Shown in pieces: positions 42,247 to 50,811 of a DNA stretch of 64,000 bases; within the stretch, counting starts at the first letter, position 1; each line of letters begins with the position of its first letter. The position numbers and the translations under genes were made by a program. Source of the stretch: an uncultured Clostridia bacterium (GTDB lineage: Bacteria; Bacillota; Clostridia; Christensenellales; Borkfalkiaceae); NCBI GenBank assembly GCA_944359365.1, contig CALVST010000001.1, positions 62,001 to 126,000 on the forward strand, written 5' to 3'. The notes under the pieces were generated by a model. The model searched no databases. It was not told the origin of the DNA and saw only the letters and a list, made by a program, of their open reading frames with translations.

Positions 42247-44094
42247 TTACTGTTTGTTGCTGTGATAGCTGTAAAATATCGCAAACAGAGGGATATTGAA
42301 CACGAATATCACGGGCAGGATGCCGTATTTCAGAATCTGAACAAAAGATACGGGCGTGCTGGCATTGTAGATGATGAGGTATGCGATCAGGCAGATGATG
42401 ATGACCAGATTCGCAAACAGGATCAGGCTTGCGGAAATGTAGGAGCGGGATTGCGTTTTCCTGCTGTTTTTTCCGTATCCGCGCAGATAAAGGAAGAGGA
42501 ATACGCCGAACATCACAAAGGCAGCGACGAACGGCAGCACGACGTAGGCGGCGTTTGAATGGATCGCATTTCTGATGCAAAGATTTATAATGCACTCGAT
42601 CAGCGCGATCACAAACACATACAGCGCGCTCATAAAAAGCGCTTTGCCCTTGTCGAATACATTTCCTGTCGTTTTGTTTGCGGGCGCCGTGCGGTTCCTC
42701 GCTCCCGTAGACGTGGTTATGCGAAGTCCGTCGTTTTCGGCGTGTTCTTCGATGTCGTAGAATTCCGAAGTGTTCTGCGCCGTTGCCGCGGGCGCGGGGG
42801 GTGCAGCGCTGTATTGCGGCTCAGCCGCTTGCTCTTGCATTGGCTCCGTTTCCTGCGGCGGCATGGGCTGCTGTTGCGGCTGAGGCGCCGTTTCATACGG
42901 AGCGGAAGGCTCGTATTCGTCGTAAGTCTGTTCGGGTTCCGGGTGGTTGTTTTCGTACAGACGGGAAAGAAGGTCTTTATAATTCCTTTCCGCGGGCGAA
43001 CGGTTGGAGTAGAGGAGTTCGGAAGATATCGCCCTGTTGTCTAAATAAGTGTCGTCGTATCCGTTGGCGTAACCGTCGTATTCGGCGGGGGGCTCTTCCG
43101 GATAGGCGGGCTCTTCTGCCGTGACGCTTTGAGCCTGTTCGGCGGCCGCCTGTTCACGGTTTTGCCGCGCGACCTGCGCGTAGTAGTAGGCGGTCGCATC
43201 GTCTTCATTTCCTACAAGGTTGCGATAATTTTCGTGTTGGATGCGCCGCTGTTCTTCATCGATCTGATCGATTTGTGCCGCCTCGCTCTCTTCGCGGTAG
43301 GTTTCCGTATATGTATCCGAATTGTCAGCGCTGGATGCCGCAAAGTTTTGCTCGTCTTCGGGCTCGGGGCTTTGCGCATCGAATGGTGTCTGCACACTTT
43401 CCGCGGCGTCCGCGGGTGCGGGTTCGTTTTCGAATGTAGCGCTGTTTTCCCAATGCGCCGCATCGTTTTCGATGGGGTAGGGGAGTTCGGTCGCGCTCTC
43501 GTCGATAAAAGTTTCCGTTTTGGGTTCCGATTCGGGCTGTTCGTCCGCTTGCACGTCCGCCTGCTCTTCGTCAGAAGCGTCGAAGGCGTCTGTTTCTTCC
43601 TCTTCGGGTTCGCGCTCCGACTCGTTAAAACCGAGCTCGATGTCGTCGTGGTCGAGCTCTCCCGAGCCCTTGACGCGCGTCGTGGACTTTTTCAGGAGCG
43701 AAAAATCGACGGCGGAAGGGGGCGGGTTGTTGAAATCGTAATCCTTTTCGGAAATAAGGCTGTCTATAACTGTGCGCGAATATTCCCATTCCGCAAGGTT
43801 TTGCTCTACGACCTTTTTTCCTTTGTCGGTGATCTGAAAATATTTTCTGCGCCCGCCGTTGGAAACGCCGCCCCAATAAGAGGTAACAAAATCCTGGCTT
43901 TCCAATCTTTTGAGCGCGCTGTAAAGCGTGGGCTGTTTTAATGTGTATTGCCCCTTGCTTTTTTCTTCTATTTCATTGATAATTTCGTAACCGTACTTAT
44001 CGCCGTCGTAGAGCGTTCTCAGAATTATGGTGTTGATGTGCCCGCGTATGAGATCGCTGCTGATGGCGGAAGAATTGTCATTCGTAGGATCCAT
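42247..44094 (-). CDS. PadR-family winged-helix regulator with disordered linker and four C-terminal membrane helices
   Basis: The first 110 residues form a PadR-type DNA-binding domain, with HINTIILRTLYDGDKYGYEI, QPTLYSALKRLESQDFV and GGRRKYFQITDKGKK. PadR proteins are normally 100-200 residues and soluble. Here about 365 residues of acidic, Gln/Pro/Tyr-rich, probably disordered sequence follow. Then come four membrane helices (about 487-507, 517-537, 556-576, 586-606). Total 615. It looks like a one-component regulator tethered to the membrane; the signal is unknown. AAGGAGGG lies 6 bases before the ATG. It is monocistronic, and base use is like its host. Confidence 0.85.
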   Translation of the reverse strand: MDPTNDNSSAISSDLIRGHINTIILRTLYDGDKYGYEIINEIEEKSKGQYTLKQPTLYSALKRLESQDFVTSYWGGVSNGGRRKYFQITDKGKKVVEQNLAEWEYSRTVIDSLISEKDYDFNNPPPSAVDFSLLKKSTTRVKGSGELDHDDIELGFNESEREPEEEETDAFDASDEEQADVQADEQPESEPKTETFIDESATELPYPIENDAAHWENSATFENEPAPADAAESVQTPFDAQSPEPEDEQNFAASSADNSDTYTETYREESEAAQIDQIDEEQRRIQHENYRNLVGNEDDATAYYYAQVARQNREQAAAEQAQSVTAEEPAYPEEPPAEYDGYANGYDDTYLDNRAISSELLYSNRSPAERNYKDLLSRLYENNHPEPEQTYDEYEPSAPYETAPQPQQQPMPPQETEPMQEQAAEPQYSAAPPAPAATAQNTSEFYDIEEHAENDGLRITTSTGARNRTAPANKTTGNVFDKGKALFMSALYVFVIALIECIINLCIRNAIHSNAAYVVLPFVAAFVMFGVFLFLYLRGYGKNSRKTQSRSYISASLILFANLVIIICLIAYLIIYNASTPVSFVQILKYGILPVIFVFNIPLFAIFYSYHSNKQ

Positions 44095-44118
44095 AAAATG
44101 CCCTCCTTATATGTAATC

Positions 44119-44147
44119 ATTATACTATAATTTAAAAGGAGTGTCAA
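44119..44147 (-). promoter_or_regulatory. Promoter of the PadR-type gene
   Basis: On the minus strand, -35 TTGACA (44147-44142) and -10 TATAAT (44124-44119) are 17 bases apart, a perfect consensus. ATTATAGTATAAT around the -10 is a near-inverted repeat and could be an autoregulatory site; this is only a guess. Confidence 0.8.
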
Positions 44148-44255
44148 TAGTTTTGTCGAATTTTGTAAAAATAAGTAATTTATGCGAAGTATTATGTCAG
44201 ATATAATCAGTTTGACTTTCGGTTTTTTGTATGTGTAGCTGTCTTTTCAAAAAGG

Positions 44256-44284
44256 TGGACATTTTTTCGCTTTTATAGTAAAAT
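44256..44284 (+). promoter_or_regulatory. Promoter of the thioesterase gene
   Basis: -35 TGGACA (44256-44261) and -10 TAAAAT (44279-44284) are 17 bases apart. The rest of the 44148-44300 gap shows nothing else I recognise. Confidence 0.6.
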
Positions 44285-44316
44285 AATATCCGATAAATAA
44301 GGAGTTGCAAGATAGT

Positions 44317-45051
44317 ATGACGAGAAATTTGATTGCGCAGACGAGCGTCGTAAGGAATTTTGAATCTGATTTCATGCAGGAACTGAAACCTTCCGCTTTG
44401 CTCGGATTTTTTCAGGAGATCGCCGCCGACCATGCGGAAGAGCTCGGATTCGGCGATTCGGTTTTGCGCAAAGAAGGGATGTTTTGGGTGCTTTCCAAAA
44501 TTTATGCAGAGGTTACGCGCAAGCCCGTCTGCGGCGAAAATATTACGGTCAAAACCTGGCCGCATGCGCCAAACAAGGCGATTTTTGAGCGCAGTTTCGA
44601 GGTGATAGACGAAAAGGGAGAGCGCGCCATATCGGCGTTTTCGCGTTGGTGTATCCTCAATGCGTCGGGCAGGATCGTGCCCGCTTCGCGCATTCCGTGT
44701 AAGGCGGACAAATTTATCGACGAGCGCGCGGCGGATGCGGAAGATTTTTTCGTACCCTTTGACAAGGCGGCGAAAGAGCCTTCGTTTTCCATAAAAATCG
44801 CAAATTCCGAATACGACCTCAATTATCACGTCAACAATATCAAATATGCCGACTATATATTTAACTGTTTTTCGGTGAACGAGCTCAAAGAGCGCGCGCT
44901 GAAAAGTTTTCAGATACATTATGTAAAACAGAGCCACGAGGGCGACGTTCTCGAATTTTACAGGGAAGAGGTCGCGCCCGGGGTGTTTGCGGTAGAGGGC
45001 GTCAAGAACGGCGAAGAGACTGTGATAACGGCAGGTGTACGCTTTGACTGA
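44317..45051 (+). CDS. Acyl-ACP thioesterase
   Basis: This enzyme hydrolyses acyl-ACP, releasing free fatty acids or ending chain growth. It has the tandem hot-dog fold of the FatA-type family. The first half contains ALLGFFQEIAADHAEELG and the second DLNYHVNNIKYADY, holding the catalytic Asn/His. The 244-residue length is typical of bacterial members. ATG 44317 is used, with AAGGAG 12 bases before; a TTG directly after AAGGAG at 44305 is too close. It overlaps the next gene by 17 bases. Confidence 0.92.
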   Translation: MTRNLIAQTSVVRNFESDFMQELKPSALLGFFQEIAADHAEELGFGDSVLRKEGMFWVLSKIYAEVTRKPVCGENITVKTWPHAPNKAIFERSFEVIDEKGERAISAFSRWCILNASGRIVPASRIPCKADKFIDERAADAEDFFVPFDKAAKEPSFSIKIANSEYDLNYHVNNIKYADYIFNCFSVNELKERALKSFQIHYVKQSHEGDVLEFYREEVAPGVFAVEGVKNGEETVITAGVRFD

Positions 45052-45688
45052 GCTCCGTTACGATGTCGTGCGCAGCCGCCGCAGGACGGTTTCCGTGATC
45101 GTTTCGGAAGGCAGGGTGACGGTGCGCGCGCCTCTTTTGATGCCCGCAGATAAAATAGAGAAATTTATTGCCGCGCACGAGGATTGGATCGCAAAAAAAC
45201 TCGCCGCGCAAAGCGCAGCTTCTTCAAAATTTGCCGCGGTAACGGAAGGGCGCGCCCTCTTGTTGGACGGAACAGAGATGCCGCTCGTATGCGGCGCCGC
45301 GAAAAATACGGAGAGCTGCGGTGCTTTTTATATGAAAAATATAAAGGCGGTGCATCCGTATTTTATAAAGACGCGCGCGTTTCTCTTGGTGGAAAGCGTC
45401 GGCGCGCTTTCACGGCGTTTCGGGCTTTATCCCGAAGACGTTGCCGTGCGCGATTTCAAGGCGCGGTGGGGCAGCTGCGACGCGCAGGGGAACATTAAAT
45501 TGAATTGGCGGCTGCTGATGTTGCCGCCCGCCCTGCGGGAATATGTGATCGTGCACGAATTGTGCCATCTGAAACATCTCGATCATTCTGCTGCGTTCTG
45601 GGCGGAAGTGGAACGGTGCATCCCCGGCTATAAAGCGCGCAGAAAGGCATTGAAGGAATATTCCTTTTTGACGCTGTTATACAGATAA
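45035..45688 (+). CDS. YgjP-like (M48-type) metallopeptidase-domain protein
   Basis: This is a predicted zinc protein of the YgjP/WLM group, of unknown substrate. The 217 residues show KARWGSCDAQGNIKLNWRL and the zinc site HELCHLKHLDHSAAFW (HExxH with a downstream His). Many members accompany restriction systems, but none is seen here. The start may be GTG 45035 or TTG 45044, which has GGCAGG 8 bases upstream. It is cotranscribed with the thioesterase. Confidence 0.85.
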   Translation: MYALTELRYDVVRSRRRTVSVIVSEGRVTVRAPLLMPADKIEKFIAAHEDWIAKKLAAQSAASSKFAAVTEGRALLLDGTEMPLVCGAAKNTESCGAFYMKNIKAVHPYFIKTRAFLLVESVGALSRRFGLYPEDVAVRDFKARWGSCDAQGNIKLNWRLLMLPPALREYVIVHELCHLKHLDHSAAFWAEVERCIPGYKARRKALKEYSFLTLLYR

Positions 45689-45707
45689 CGAGAAAAGGCG
45701 GACGTTC

Positions 45708-46169
45708 ATGAAGAAAGACATCTTAAAATTTATCAAAAGGCTGAAAAAGCTGTTCCTGCTTTCCGAGGCGGTGATTTTTATCTGCGCGATGACGCTGTTC
45801 GGTTTCGCCGCGGCTGGCGAACATCTGCTTTTTATCCCCTTTGCGCTGTGCGTCGTCCTTTTTTTGGCGGTGCTCGTTCTGTATCTGAGCAAAGTAAAGT
45901 ATTCTATCGTCTATGAGTTTGATTGTGCGGGAGATGTTCTGAATGTCAAGGTAAAGGGCGCGTCTTATACATATGCCCCGTGCGACGCCGTAAAGATGCA
46001 ATACGACGACGTGAAGATCGTCGTGTTTTTTCAGAAAGAAGGTTCGCGCGAGCGCTTCGTGCTTTTGCGTCGGATCCCTTTCGACCATTTCCGCACCGAA
46101 CAGTTCAGCCTGCAAGACGTGGCGCCGTTCTTTCCGGGGCTGACTTTGCCGGGCGACGGAAAAGGTTGA
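45708..46169 (+). CDS. Small membrane protein of unknown function
   Basis: I do not recognise this 153-residue protein. After a basic start (KKDILKFIKRLKK) come two membrane helices (about 17-37 and 43-61). A cytoplasmic domain of about 90 residues follows, beta-rich in appearance, and contains VVFFQKEGSRERFVLLRRIP. Such domains sometimes have a PH-like fold, but I cannot show that. It lies 19 bases after the metallopeptidase gene, in the same operon. Confidence 0.7.
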   Translation: MKKDILKFIKRLKKLFLLSEAVIFICAMTLFGFAAAGEHLLFIPFALCVVLFLAVLVLYLSKVKYSIVYEFDCAGDVLNVKVKGASYTYAPCDAVKMQYDDVKIVVFFQKEGSRERFVLLRRIPFDHFRTEQFSLQDVAPFFPGLTLPGDGKG

Positions 46170-46176
46170 TTCCCGT

Positions 46177-46194
46177 TTTTTATAATTATTCATG
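46177..46194 (+). promoter_or_regulatory. ArgR box 1 (weaker)
   Basis: Centred on ATAATTAT and flanked by T tracts and TCATG, it matches the ArgR consensus TNTGNATWWWWATNCANA at 10 of 12 defined positions. Confidence 0.55.
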
Positions 46195-46226
46195 TTTTTG
46201 CGAATATTCATGAATTATCGAATATT

Positions 46227-46244
46227 TATGCATAATTATAAACA
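46227..46244 (+). promoter_or_regulatory. ArgR box 2 (strong)
   Basis: TATGCATAATTATAAACA matches TNTGNATWWWWATNCANA at 11 of 12 defined positions. It lies 57 bases upstream of the argG -35. Similar A/T-rich half-sites (ATTCATGAAT near 46206) lie between the two boxes, as is usual for ArgR/AhrC hexamer binding. Confidence 0.7.
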
Positions 46245-46300
46245 ATATGCAAAGAATGCTTAATTTTTTTGAATATTTTTAATTTAGCCCCTTCAAATGC

Positions 46301-46329
46301 TTGACTTAATGAAGCAATCATTGTATAAT
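46301..46329 (+). promoter_or_regulatory. argG promoter
   Basis: -35 TTGACT (46301-46306) and -10 TATAAT (46324-46329) are 17 bases apart. The upstream ArgR boxes suggest repression by arginine. Confidence 0.8.
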
Positions 46330-46361
46330 TTTCACAGTTTTATAAAAAGGAAAGAACGCAA

Positions 46362-47582
46362 ATGGAAAAGAAGATCAAAAAAGTAGTTCTCGCCTATTCG
46401 GGCGGGCTTGACACGTCTATCATCATTCCGTGGCTGAAAGAAAATTACGACAATTGCGAAGTCATTGCCGTTTCTGCCGACGTGGGGCAGGAAAGCGAGC
46501 TGGAAGGGTTGGAAGAGAAGGCTCTCAAAACGGGGGCGTCAAAACTGTATATCGAAGACCTTCGCAAAGAGTTTATAGAAGATTACATTTACCCGACCGT
46601 CAAGGCGGGCGCGGTATATGAGAACAAATACCTGCTCGGCACGTCTTTTGCGCGCCCCGTCATCGCCAAGCGCATCGTAGAGATCGCCAAAAAAGAGGGC
46701 GCCGATGCGATCTGCCACGGCTGCACGGGCAAGGGGAACGATCAGGTGCGCTTCGAATTGACCATTAAAGCGTTCGCGCCCGAAATGACCATCATCGCGC
46801 CCTGGCGCATTTGGGATATCAAGAGCCGCGACGAGGAGATCGATTATGCCGAGGCGCACAATATCCCTCTCAAAATTACCCGCGAAACCAATTATTCCAA
46901 AGATAAAAACCTGTGGCACCTCTCTCACGAGGGTATGGATCTCGAAGATCCCGCGAACGAACCGCAGCTCGACAAGATTTTGGAGCTTGGCGTTTCTCCC
47001 GAAAAGGCGCCCGACAAAGCAACTTATGTGACGCTTACTTTTGAAAAGGGCATTCCCGTCGCCGTGGACGGCAAAAAGATGGGCTCGGTCGAGCTGATCG
47101 AAACGCTCAACAAGATCGGCGGCGCGAACGGCGTCGGTATTGCGGATCTCGTGGAAAACCGCCTCGTGGGGATGAAGAGCCGCGGCGTGTACGAAACGCC
47201 CGGCGGCACCATTCTGTATGCGGCGCACGAAATCTTGGAAAGCATTTGCCTCGACAAGGAAACACAGCACTTCAAGCAGCACGTCGCGATCAAATTTGCA
47301 GACCTCGTATATAACGGGCAGTGGTTCACGCCCCTGCGCGAGGCGCTCTCCGCATTCGTGGATAAAACGCAGGAAAACGTCAGCGGCGAAGTCAAGCTCA
47401 AAATATATAAGGGAAACGTCATGAACGCAGGCGTCAAGAGCGAGCATTCCCTGTACAGCGAAGAGATCGCAACGTTCGGCGAAGAGGACGTTTATAATCA
47501 GCACGACGCGGAAGGGTTCATCAATCTTTTCGGTCTTCCGATCAAGGTGAAAGCCCTGCTCGATCAAAAGAAACTCAAATAA
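46362..47582 (+). CDS. argG: Argininosuccinate synthase
   Basis: ArgG joins citrulline and aspartate with ATP in the seventh step of arginine synthesis. The PP-loop [10 protein letters not shown] is near residue 10. [14 protein letters not shown] and the [10 protein letters not shown] segment are conserved. Length is 406. AAGGAAAG lies 7 bases before the ATG. It is the first gene after the ArgR boxes. argH, its usual partner, is not in the window. Confidence 0.97.
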   Translation: MEKKIKKVVLAYSGGLDTSIIIPWLKENYDNCEVIAVSADVGQESELEGLEEKALKTGASKLYIEDLRKEFIEDYIYPTVKAGAVYENKYLLGTSFARPVIAKRIVEIAKKEGADAICHGCTGKGNDQVRFELTIKAFAPEMTIIAPWRIWDIKSRDEEIDYAEAHNIPLKITRETNYSKDKNLWHLSHEGMDLEDPANEPQLDKILELGVSPEKAPDKATYVTLTFEKGIPVAVDGKKMGSVELIETLNKIGGANGVGIADLVENRLVGMKSRGVYETPGGTILYAAHEILESICLDKETQHFKQHVAIKFADLVYNGQWFTPLREALSAFVDKTQENVSGEVKLKIYKGNVMNAGVKSEHSLYSEEIATFGEEDVYNQHDAEGFINLFGLPIKVKALLDQKKLK

Positions 47583-47599
47583 ACTGAACTAAGCGGTGC

Positions 47600-47621
47600 G
47601 GCGCTCCGGATACGGGGCGCC
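47600..47621 (+). other. Hairpin between argG and argC
   Basis: GGCGCTCCG and CGGGGCGCC form a 9-bp stem (one G-U pair) around GATA. There is no T tract. It may protect or process the mRNA between argG and argC. argC has no visible ribosome site after it. Confidence 0.4.
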
Positions 47622-47643
47622 CGCCTGACATTACATAACGGCG

Positions 47644-48570
47644 ATGTATAAGATTTTTATTGACGGAAAAGAGGGCACGACGGGCCTGAAAATATTCGAG
47701 CGTATGGCAAAGCGTTCCGATGTGCAGGTTGAAACGCTTCCCGAGGAACTCCGCAAAGATGCGGCGGCGAGGAAGGAATGTATCAACCGTGCGGACATCG
47801 TTTTTTTATGCCTGCCCGACGCCGCTGCGAGAGAGGCGGTTTCGCTCGTTGAAAACGACGCAGTGCGCATCATAGACGCCTCGACCGCGCACCGCACCTC
47901 GCCCGATTGGGCATACGGTTTTCCCGAGCTTTCCGCAAAGCACAGGGAAAAGATAATCCGTTCGAATAGGGTGGCTGTGCCAGGCTGTCATGCGAGCGGC
48001 TTTATTTCCCTCGTGTATCCGCTTGTCGCGGGCGGTTTTGTGGAAAAGGACTATCCCTTCGTCTGTCATTCCGTTACCGGGTACAGCGGCGGCGGAAAAA
48101 AAATGATCGCCGAATATGAGGCGGAGGGGCGCGCGGAGGAATACGACAGCCCGCGCCAATACGGCCTTTCGCAGAACCATAAACATCTGCCCGAAATGCA
48201 ATTCGTATGCGGGCTGGAGCATAAACCGATATTTAATCCGATCGTTTCCGATTTTTACAGCGGAATGTGCGTGACCGTTCCGATCTACACCCGCCTTATG
48301 AAGAAAAAGGTTGGCATTGAAGGGCTGAAAAGATATTTTACGGAGTACTATGCGTCGCATAATTTTATCAAAGTGGCGCAGGAAGCAAAAAATTATCTGC
48401 CCGCAAATACGCTCGTCGGAACGAACAATTTGGAAATTTATATAGACGGCAACGAAGAGCGCATCGTGCTCGCGTCCGTGTTCGACAATTTGGGCAAGGG
48501 CGCGTCGGGGGCTGCGGTGCAGTGCATGAACATCATGCTCGGGCTGGATGAAAGGACGTCGCTGATCTGA
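47644..48570 (+). CDS. argC: N-acetyl-gamma-glutamyl-phosphate reductase, short (type 2) form
   Basis: ArgC reduces N-acetylglutamyl phosphate to the semialdehyde with NADPH. The protein opens KIFIDGKEGTTGLKIFERM, has DASTAHRTSPDWAYGFPEL, and the catalytic cysteine in VPGCHASGF. At 308 residues and with this pattern it belongs to the shorter type 2 subfamily, not the 345-residue Bacillus type. No ribosome site precedes the ATG. Confidence 0.94.
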   Translation: MYKIFIDGKEGTTGLKIFERMAKRSDVQVETLPEELRKDAAARKECINRADIVFLCLPDAAAREAVSLVENDAVRIIDASTAHRTSPDWAYGFPELSAKHREKIIRSNRVAVPGCHASGFISLVYPLVAGGFVEKDYPFVCHSVTGYSGGGKKMIAEYEAEGRAEEYDSPRQYGLSQNHKHLPEMQFVCGLEHKPIFNPIVSDFYSGMCVTVPIYTRLMKKKVGIEGLKRYFTEYYASHNFIKVAQEAKNYLPANTLVGTNNLEIYIDGNEERIVLASVFDNLGKGASGAAVQCMNIMLGLDERTSLI

Positions 48571-48592
48571 CAGGCGCAAGAGGTGAAATATT

Positions 48593-49804
48593 ATGAAAAA
48601 GATAACGGGCGGCGTGTGCGCGGCGCAAGGGTTCAAGGCGAACGGCGTACACTGCGGCATCAGAAAAAATAAAACAAAGCGCGATCTGGCGCTCATCGTA
48701 AGCGATGTGCGCGCTTCCGCTGCCTGCGTGTATACGCAGAACCTCGTGAAGGGCGCGCCCATCCTCGTGACGAAGGCGCACGTTGCCGACGGTTATGCGC
48801 AGGCGATCGTGTGCAACAGCGGCAACGCGAATACCTGCAATGCAGACGGCGTCGAGATCGCGGAGGGAATGTGCTCGCTTGTGGAAAAGCACACGGGCAT
48901 TCCCGCAAGCGACGTGGTGGTCGCATCTACGGGCGTGATCGGTCAGCCGCTTTCCCTCGAACCCATCGCGGGCGGCATGGGATCGCTCGTGAAGGGGCTC
49001 GGCGAAAACAGCGATTTCGCGGCGCAGGGCATCATGACGACGGATACCGTCGAAAAGCAGGTCGCGTACACTTTCGAACTCGGCGGCAAAGAGTGCCGCA
49101 TCGGCGCGATCGGCAAGGGCGTGGGCATGATCAATCCCAACATGGCGACCATGCTCATCTTTGTAACGACGGACGCGGCGATCTCTCCCGAAATGCTGCA
49201 AAAGGCGCTTTCGGCGGACGTGAAAGATTCCTTTAATATGGTCAGCGTGGACGGCGACACTTCCACCAACGATATGGTCTGCGTTCTGGCGAACGGGCTT
49301 GCGGGAAATGCACCCGTTGAAAGTGCGGGCAAAGACTTTACCGCTTTCCGCAAGGCGCTTTCCAAGGTAACGACTTACCTTTGCCGCAAGATCGCAAAGG
49401 ACGGCGAAGGGGCGACGAAACTTCTCGAATGCAAAGTTACGGGCGCGAAGAGCAAAAAGATCGCAAGGACGGTCGCAAAGTCCGTCATTTCCTCCTCTCT
49501 CTTTAAGGCGGCGATGTTCGGCGCCGACGCGAATTGGGGCAGGGTGCTCTGCGCGGTCGGCTATTCGGGCGCGGACGTCGACATCAACAAAGTGGACGTC
49601 TCTTTCAAAAGCAAGGCGGGTACGATAGACGTTTGCCGGGGCGGGAGCGGCATTCCCTTTTCCGAAGAAGAGGCGAAGAAAGTTCTCTCCGCCGACGAGA
49701 TAGAGGTGCTCATCGGTTTGGGCGACGGCAACGGCAGGGCGACCGCTTGGGGCTGCGACCTCACTTACGAATACGTCAAGATCAACGGCGATTATCGCAC
49801 CTAA
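48593..49804 (+). CDS. argJ: Bifunctional ornithine acetyltransferase / N-acetylglutamate synthase
   Basis: ArgJ moves the acetyl group from N-acetylornithine to glutamate, giving the cyclic pathway, and may also use acetyl-CoA. The self-cleavage site ATML is in INPNMATMLIFVTTD, splitting the 403-residue precursor into alpha and beta chains. VCNSGNANTCN is conserved. AAGAGG lies about 9 bases before the ATG. Confidence 0.96.
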   Translation: MKKITGGVCAAQGFKANGVHCGIRKNKTKRDLALIVSDVRASAACVYTQNLVKGAPILVTKAHVADGYAQAIVCNSGNANTCNADGVEIAEGMCSLVEKHTGIPASDVVVASTGVIGQPLSLEPIAGGMGSLVKGLGENSDFAAQGIMTTDTVEKQVAYTFELGGKECRIGAIGKGVGMINPNMATMLIFVTTDAAISPEMLQKALSADVKDSFNMVSVDGDTSTNDMVCVLANGLAGNAPVESAGKDFTAFRKALSKVTTYLCRKIAKDGEGATKLLECKVTGAKSKKIARTVAKSVISSSLFKAAMFGADANWGRVLCAVGYSGADVDINKVDVSFKSKAGTIDVCRGGSGIPFSEEEAKKVLSADEIEVLIGLGDGNGRATAWGCDLTYEYVKINGDYRT

Positions 49805-49839
49805 TAAGGCGGCGCACAGATATTTAAGGACGAAGAGAA

Positions 49840-50706
49840 ATGGAAAACATCAACGACAAACAATTGCGCGCGCATATCCTTGCCGAGGCGCTCCCTTATA
49901 TTCAGGATTATAACGGAAAAGTCGTCGTCGTGAAGTACGGCGGCAACGCGATGATCAACGAAGAACTGAAAAATTCCGTCATGCGCGACATCGTTTTGCT
50001 GAACCTGATCGGCGTGAAGGTCGTGCTCGTGCACGGGGGCGGGCCGGAGATTTCTGAGATGCTCAAAAAGACGGGCAAGGAATCCAAATTCATCGACGGG
50101 CTGCGCTATACCGACAAAGAGACGGCAGAGATCGTGCGCATGGTGCTCGCAGGCAAGATCAATAAAGCGCTCGTCGACCGCATCGAGCATTTCGGCGGGC
50201 GGAGCGTCGGGCTGTGCGGCATGGACGGGCACATGATGAAGTGTGAAATGGCGAATGAAAAGCTCGGTTATGTGGGCAAGATCGTCCACATCGACGCAAA
50301 AGTCATCACCGACGCGCTGGCGCTCGGCTATATCCCCGTCATTTCCACCGTGGGCTACGACGACGAGGGGAATGTGTATAACGTCAATGCGGATACCGCC
50401 GCCGCCGTCATCGCGGGCGCGCTCAATGCGCAGAGCCTCATTCTCATGACGGATACGAAGGGCGTGCTGCGCGATAAAGACGACGAAAGCAGCCTCATTT
50501 CCAAAATATATGTGAGCGACATCCCTTCGCTCGTCAAGCAGGGCATCATTTCGGGCGGAATGATCCCGAAAATAGACTGCTGCAAAGAGGCGATCCGCCG
50601 CGGGGTGAAAAAGGTTTTCATCATCGACGGAAGGGTGGAGCATTCCATTTTGGTGGAAACTCTTTCCGACAGCGGCATCGGAACGATGTTTATCAACGGA
50701 GACTGA
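49840..50706 (+). CDS. argB: Acetylglutamate kinase
   Basis: ArgB phosphorylates N-acetylglutamate. The 288 residues show VVVKYGGNAM, VLVHGGGPEI, NVNADTAAAVIAGAL and GGMIPKIDCC. The N-terminal 20 residues before the kinase domain resemble the mobile helix of arginine-sensitive, hexameric forms, so feedback inhibition by arginine is likely but inferred. The stop codon lies inside a terminator stem. Confidence 0.96.
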   Translation: MENINDKQLRAHILAEALPYIQDYNGKVVVVKYGGNAMINEELKNSVMRDIVLLNLIGVKVVLVHGGGPEISEMLKKTGKESKFIDGLRYTDKETAEIVRMVLAGKINKALVDRIEHFGGRSVGLCGMDGHMMKCEMANEKLGYVGKIVHIDAKVITDALALGYIPVISTVGYDDEGNVYNVNADTAAAVIAGALNAQSLILMTDTKGVLRDKDDESSLISKIYVSDIPSLVKQGIISGGMIPKIDCCKEAIRRGVKKVFIIDGRVEHSILVETLSDSGIGTMFINGD

Positions 50707-50729
50707 TTTTTAAATCGGTCTCTTTTTTT
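50699..50729 (+). terminator. argB terminator
   Basis: GAGACTGATTT (50699-50709) pairs with AAATCGGTCTC (50712-50722, one G-U pair), followed by seven T. It splits the arginine cluster into two transcription units. Confidence 0.8.
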
Positions 50730-50764
50730 GGGGAAAACTTCTTGCGAATTGTTCCCGCAAAAAA

Positions 50765-50793
50765 TTGCTTTTGGGCGCGTTTTATGATAAAAT
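50765..50793 (+). promoter_or_regulatory. argD promoter
   Basis: -35 TTGCTT (50765-50770) and -10 TAAAAT (50788-50793) are 17 bases apart. I see no good ArgR box here. Confidence 0.65.
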
Positions 50794-50811
50794 AGATAAA
50801 ATAGGTGAAAT

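Noticed and set aside
44148..44255. Small RNA or riboswitch before the thioesterase
   Set aside because: I found no convincing conserved fold, and no gene of a riboswitch-controlled pathway follows.
45035..45688. YgjP-like gene as part of a restriction or defence system
   Set aside because: No endonuclease, methylase or helicase gene is nearby. The neighbours are a thioesterase and a small membrane protein.
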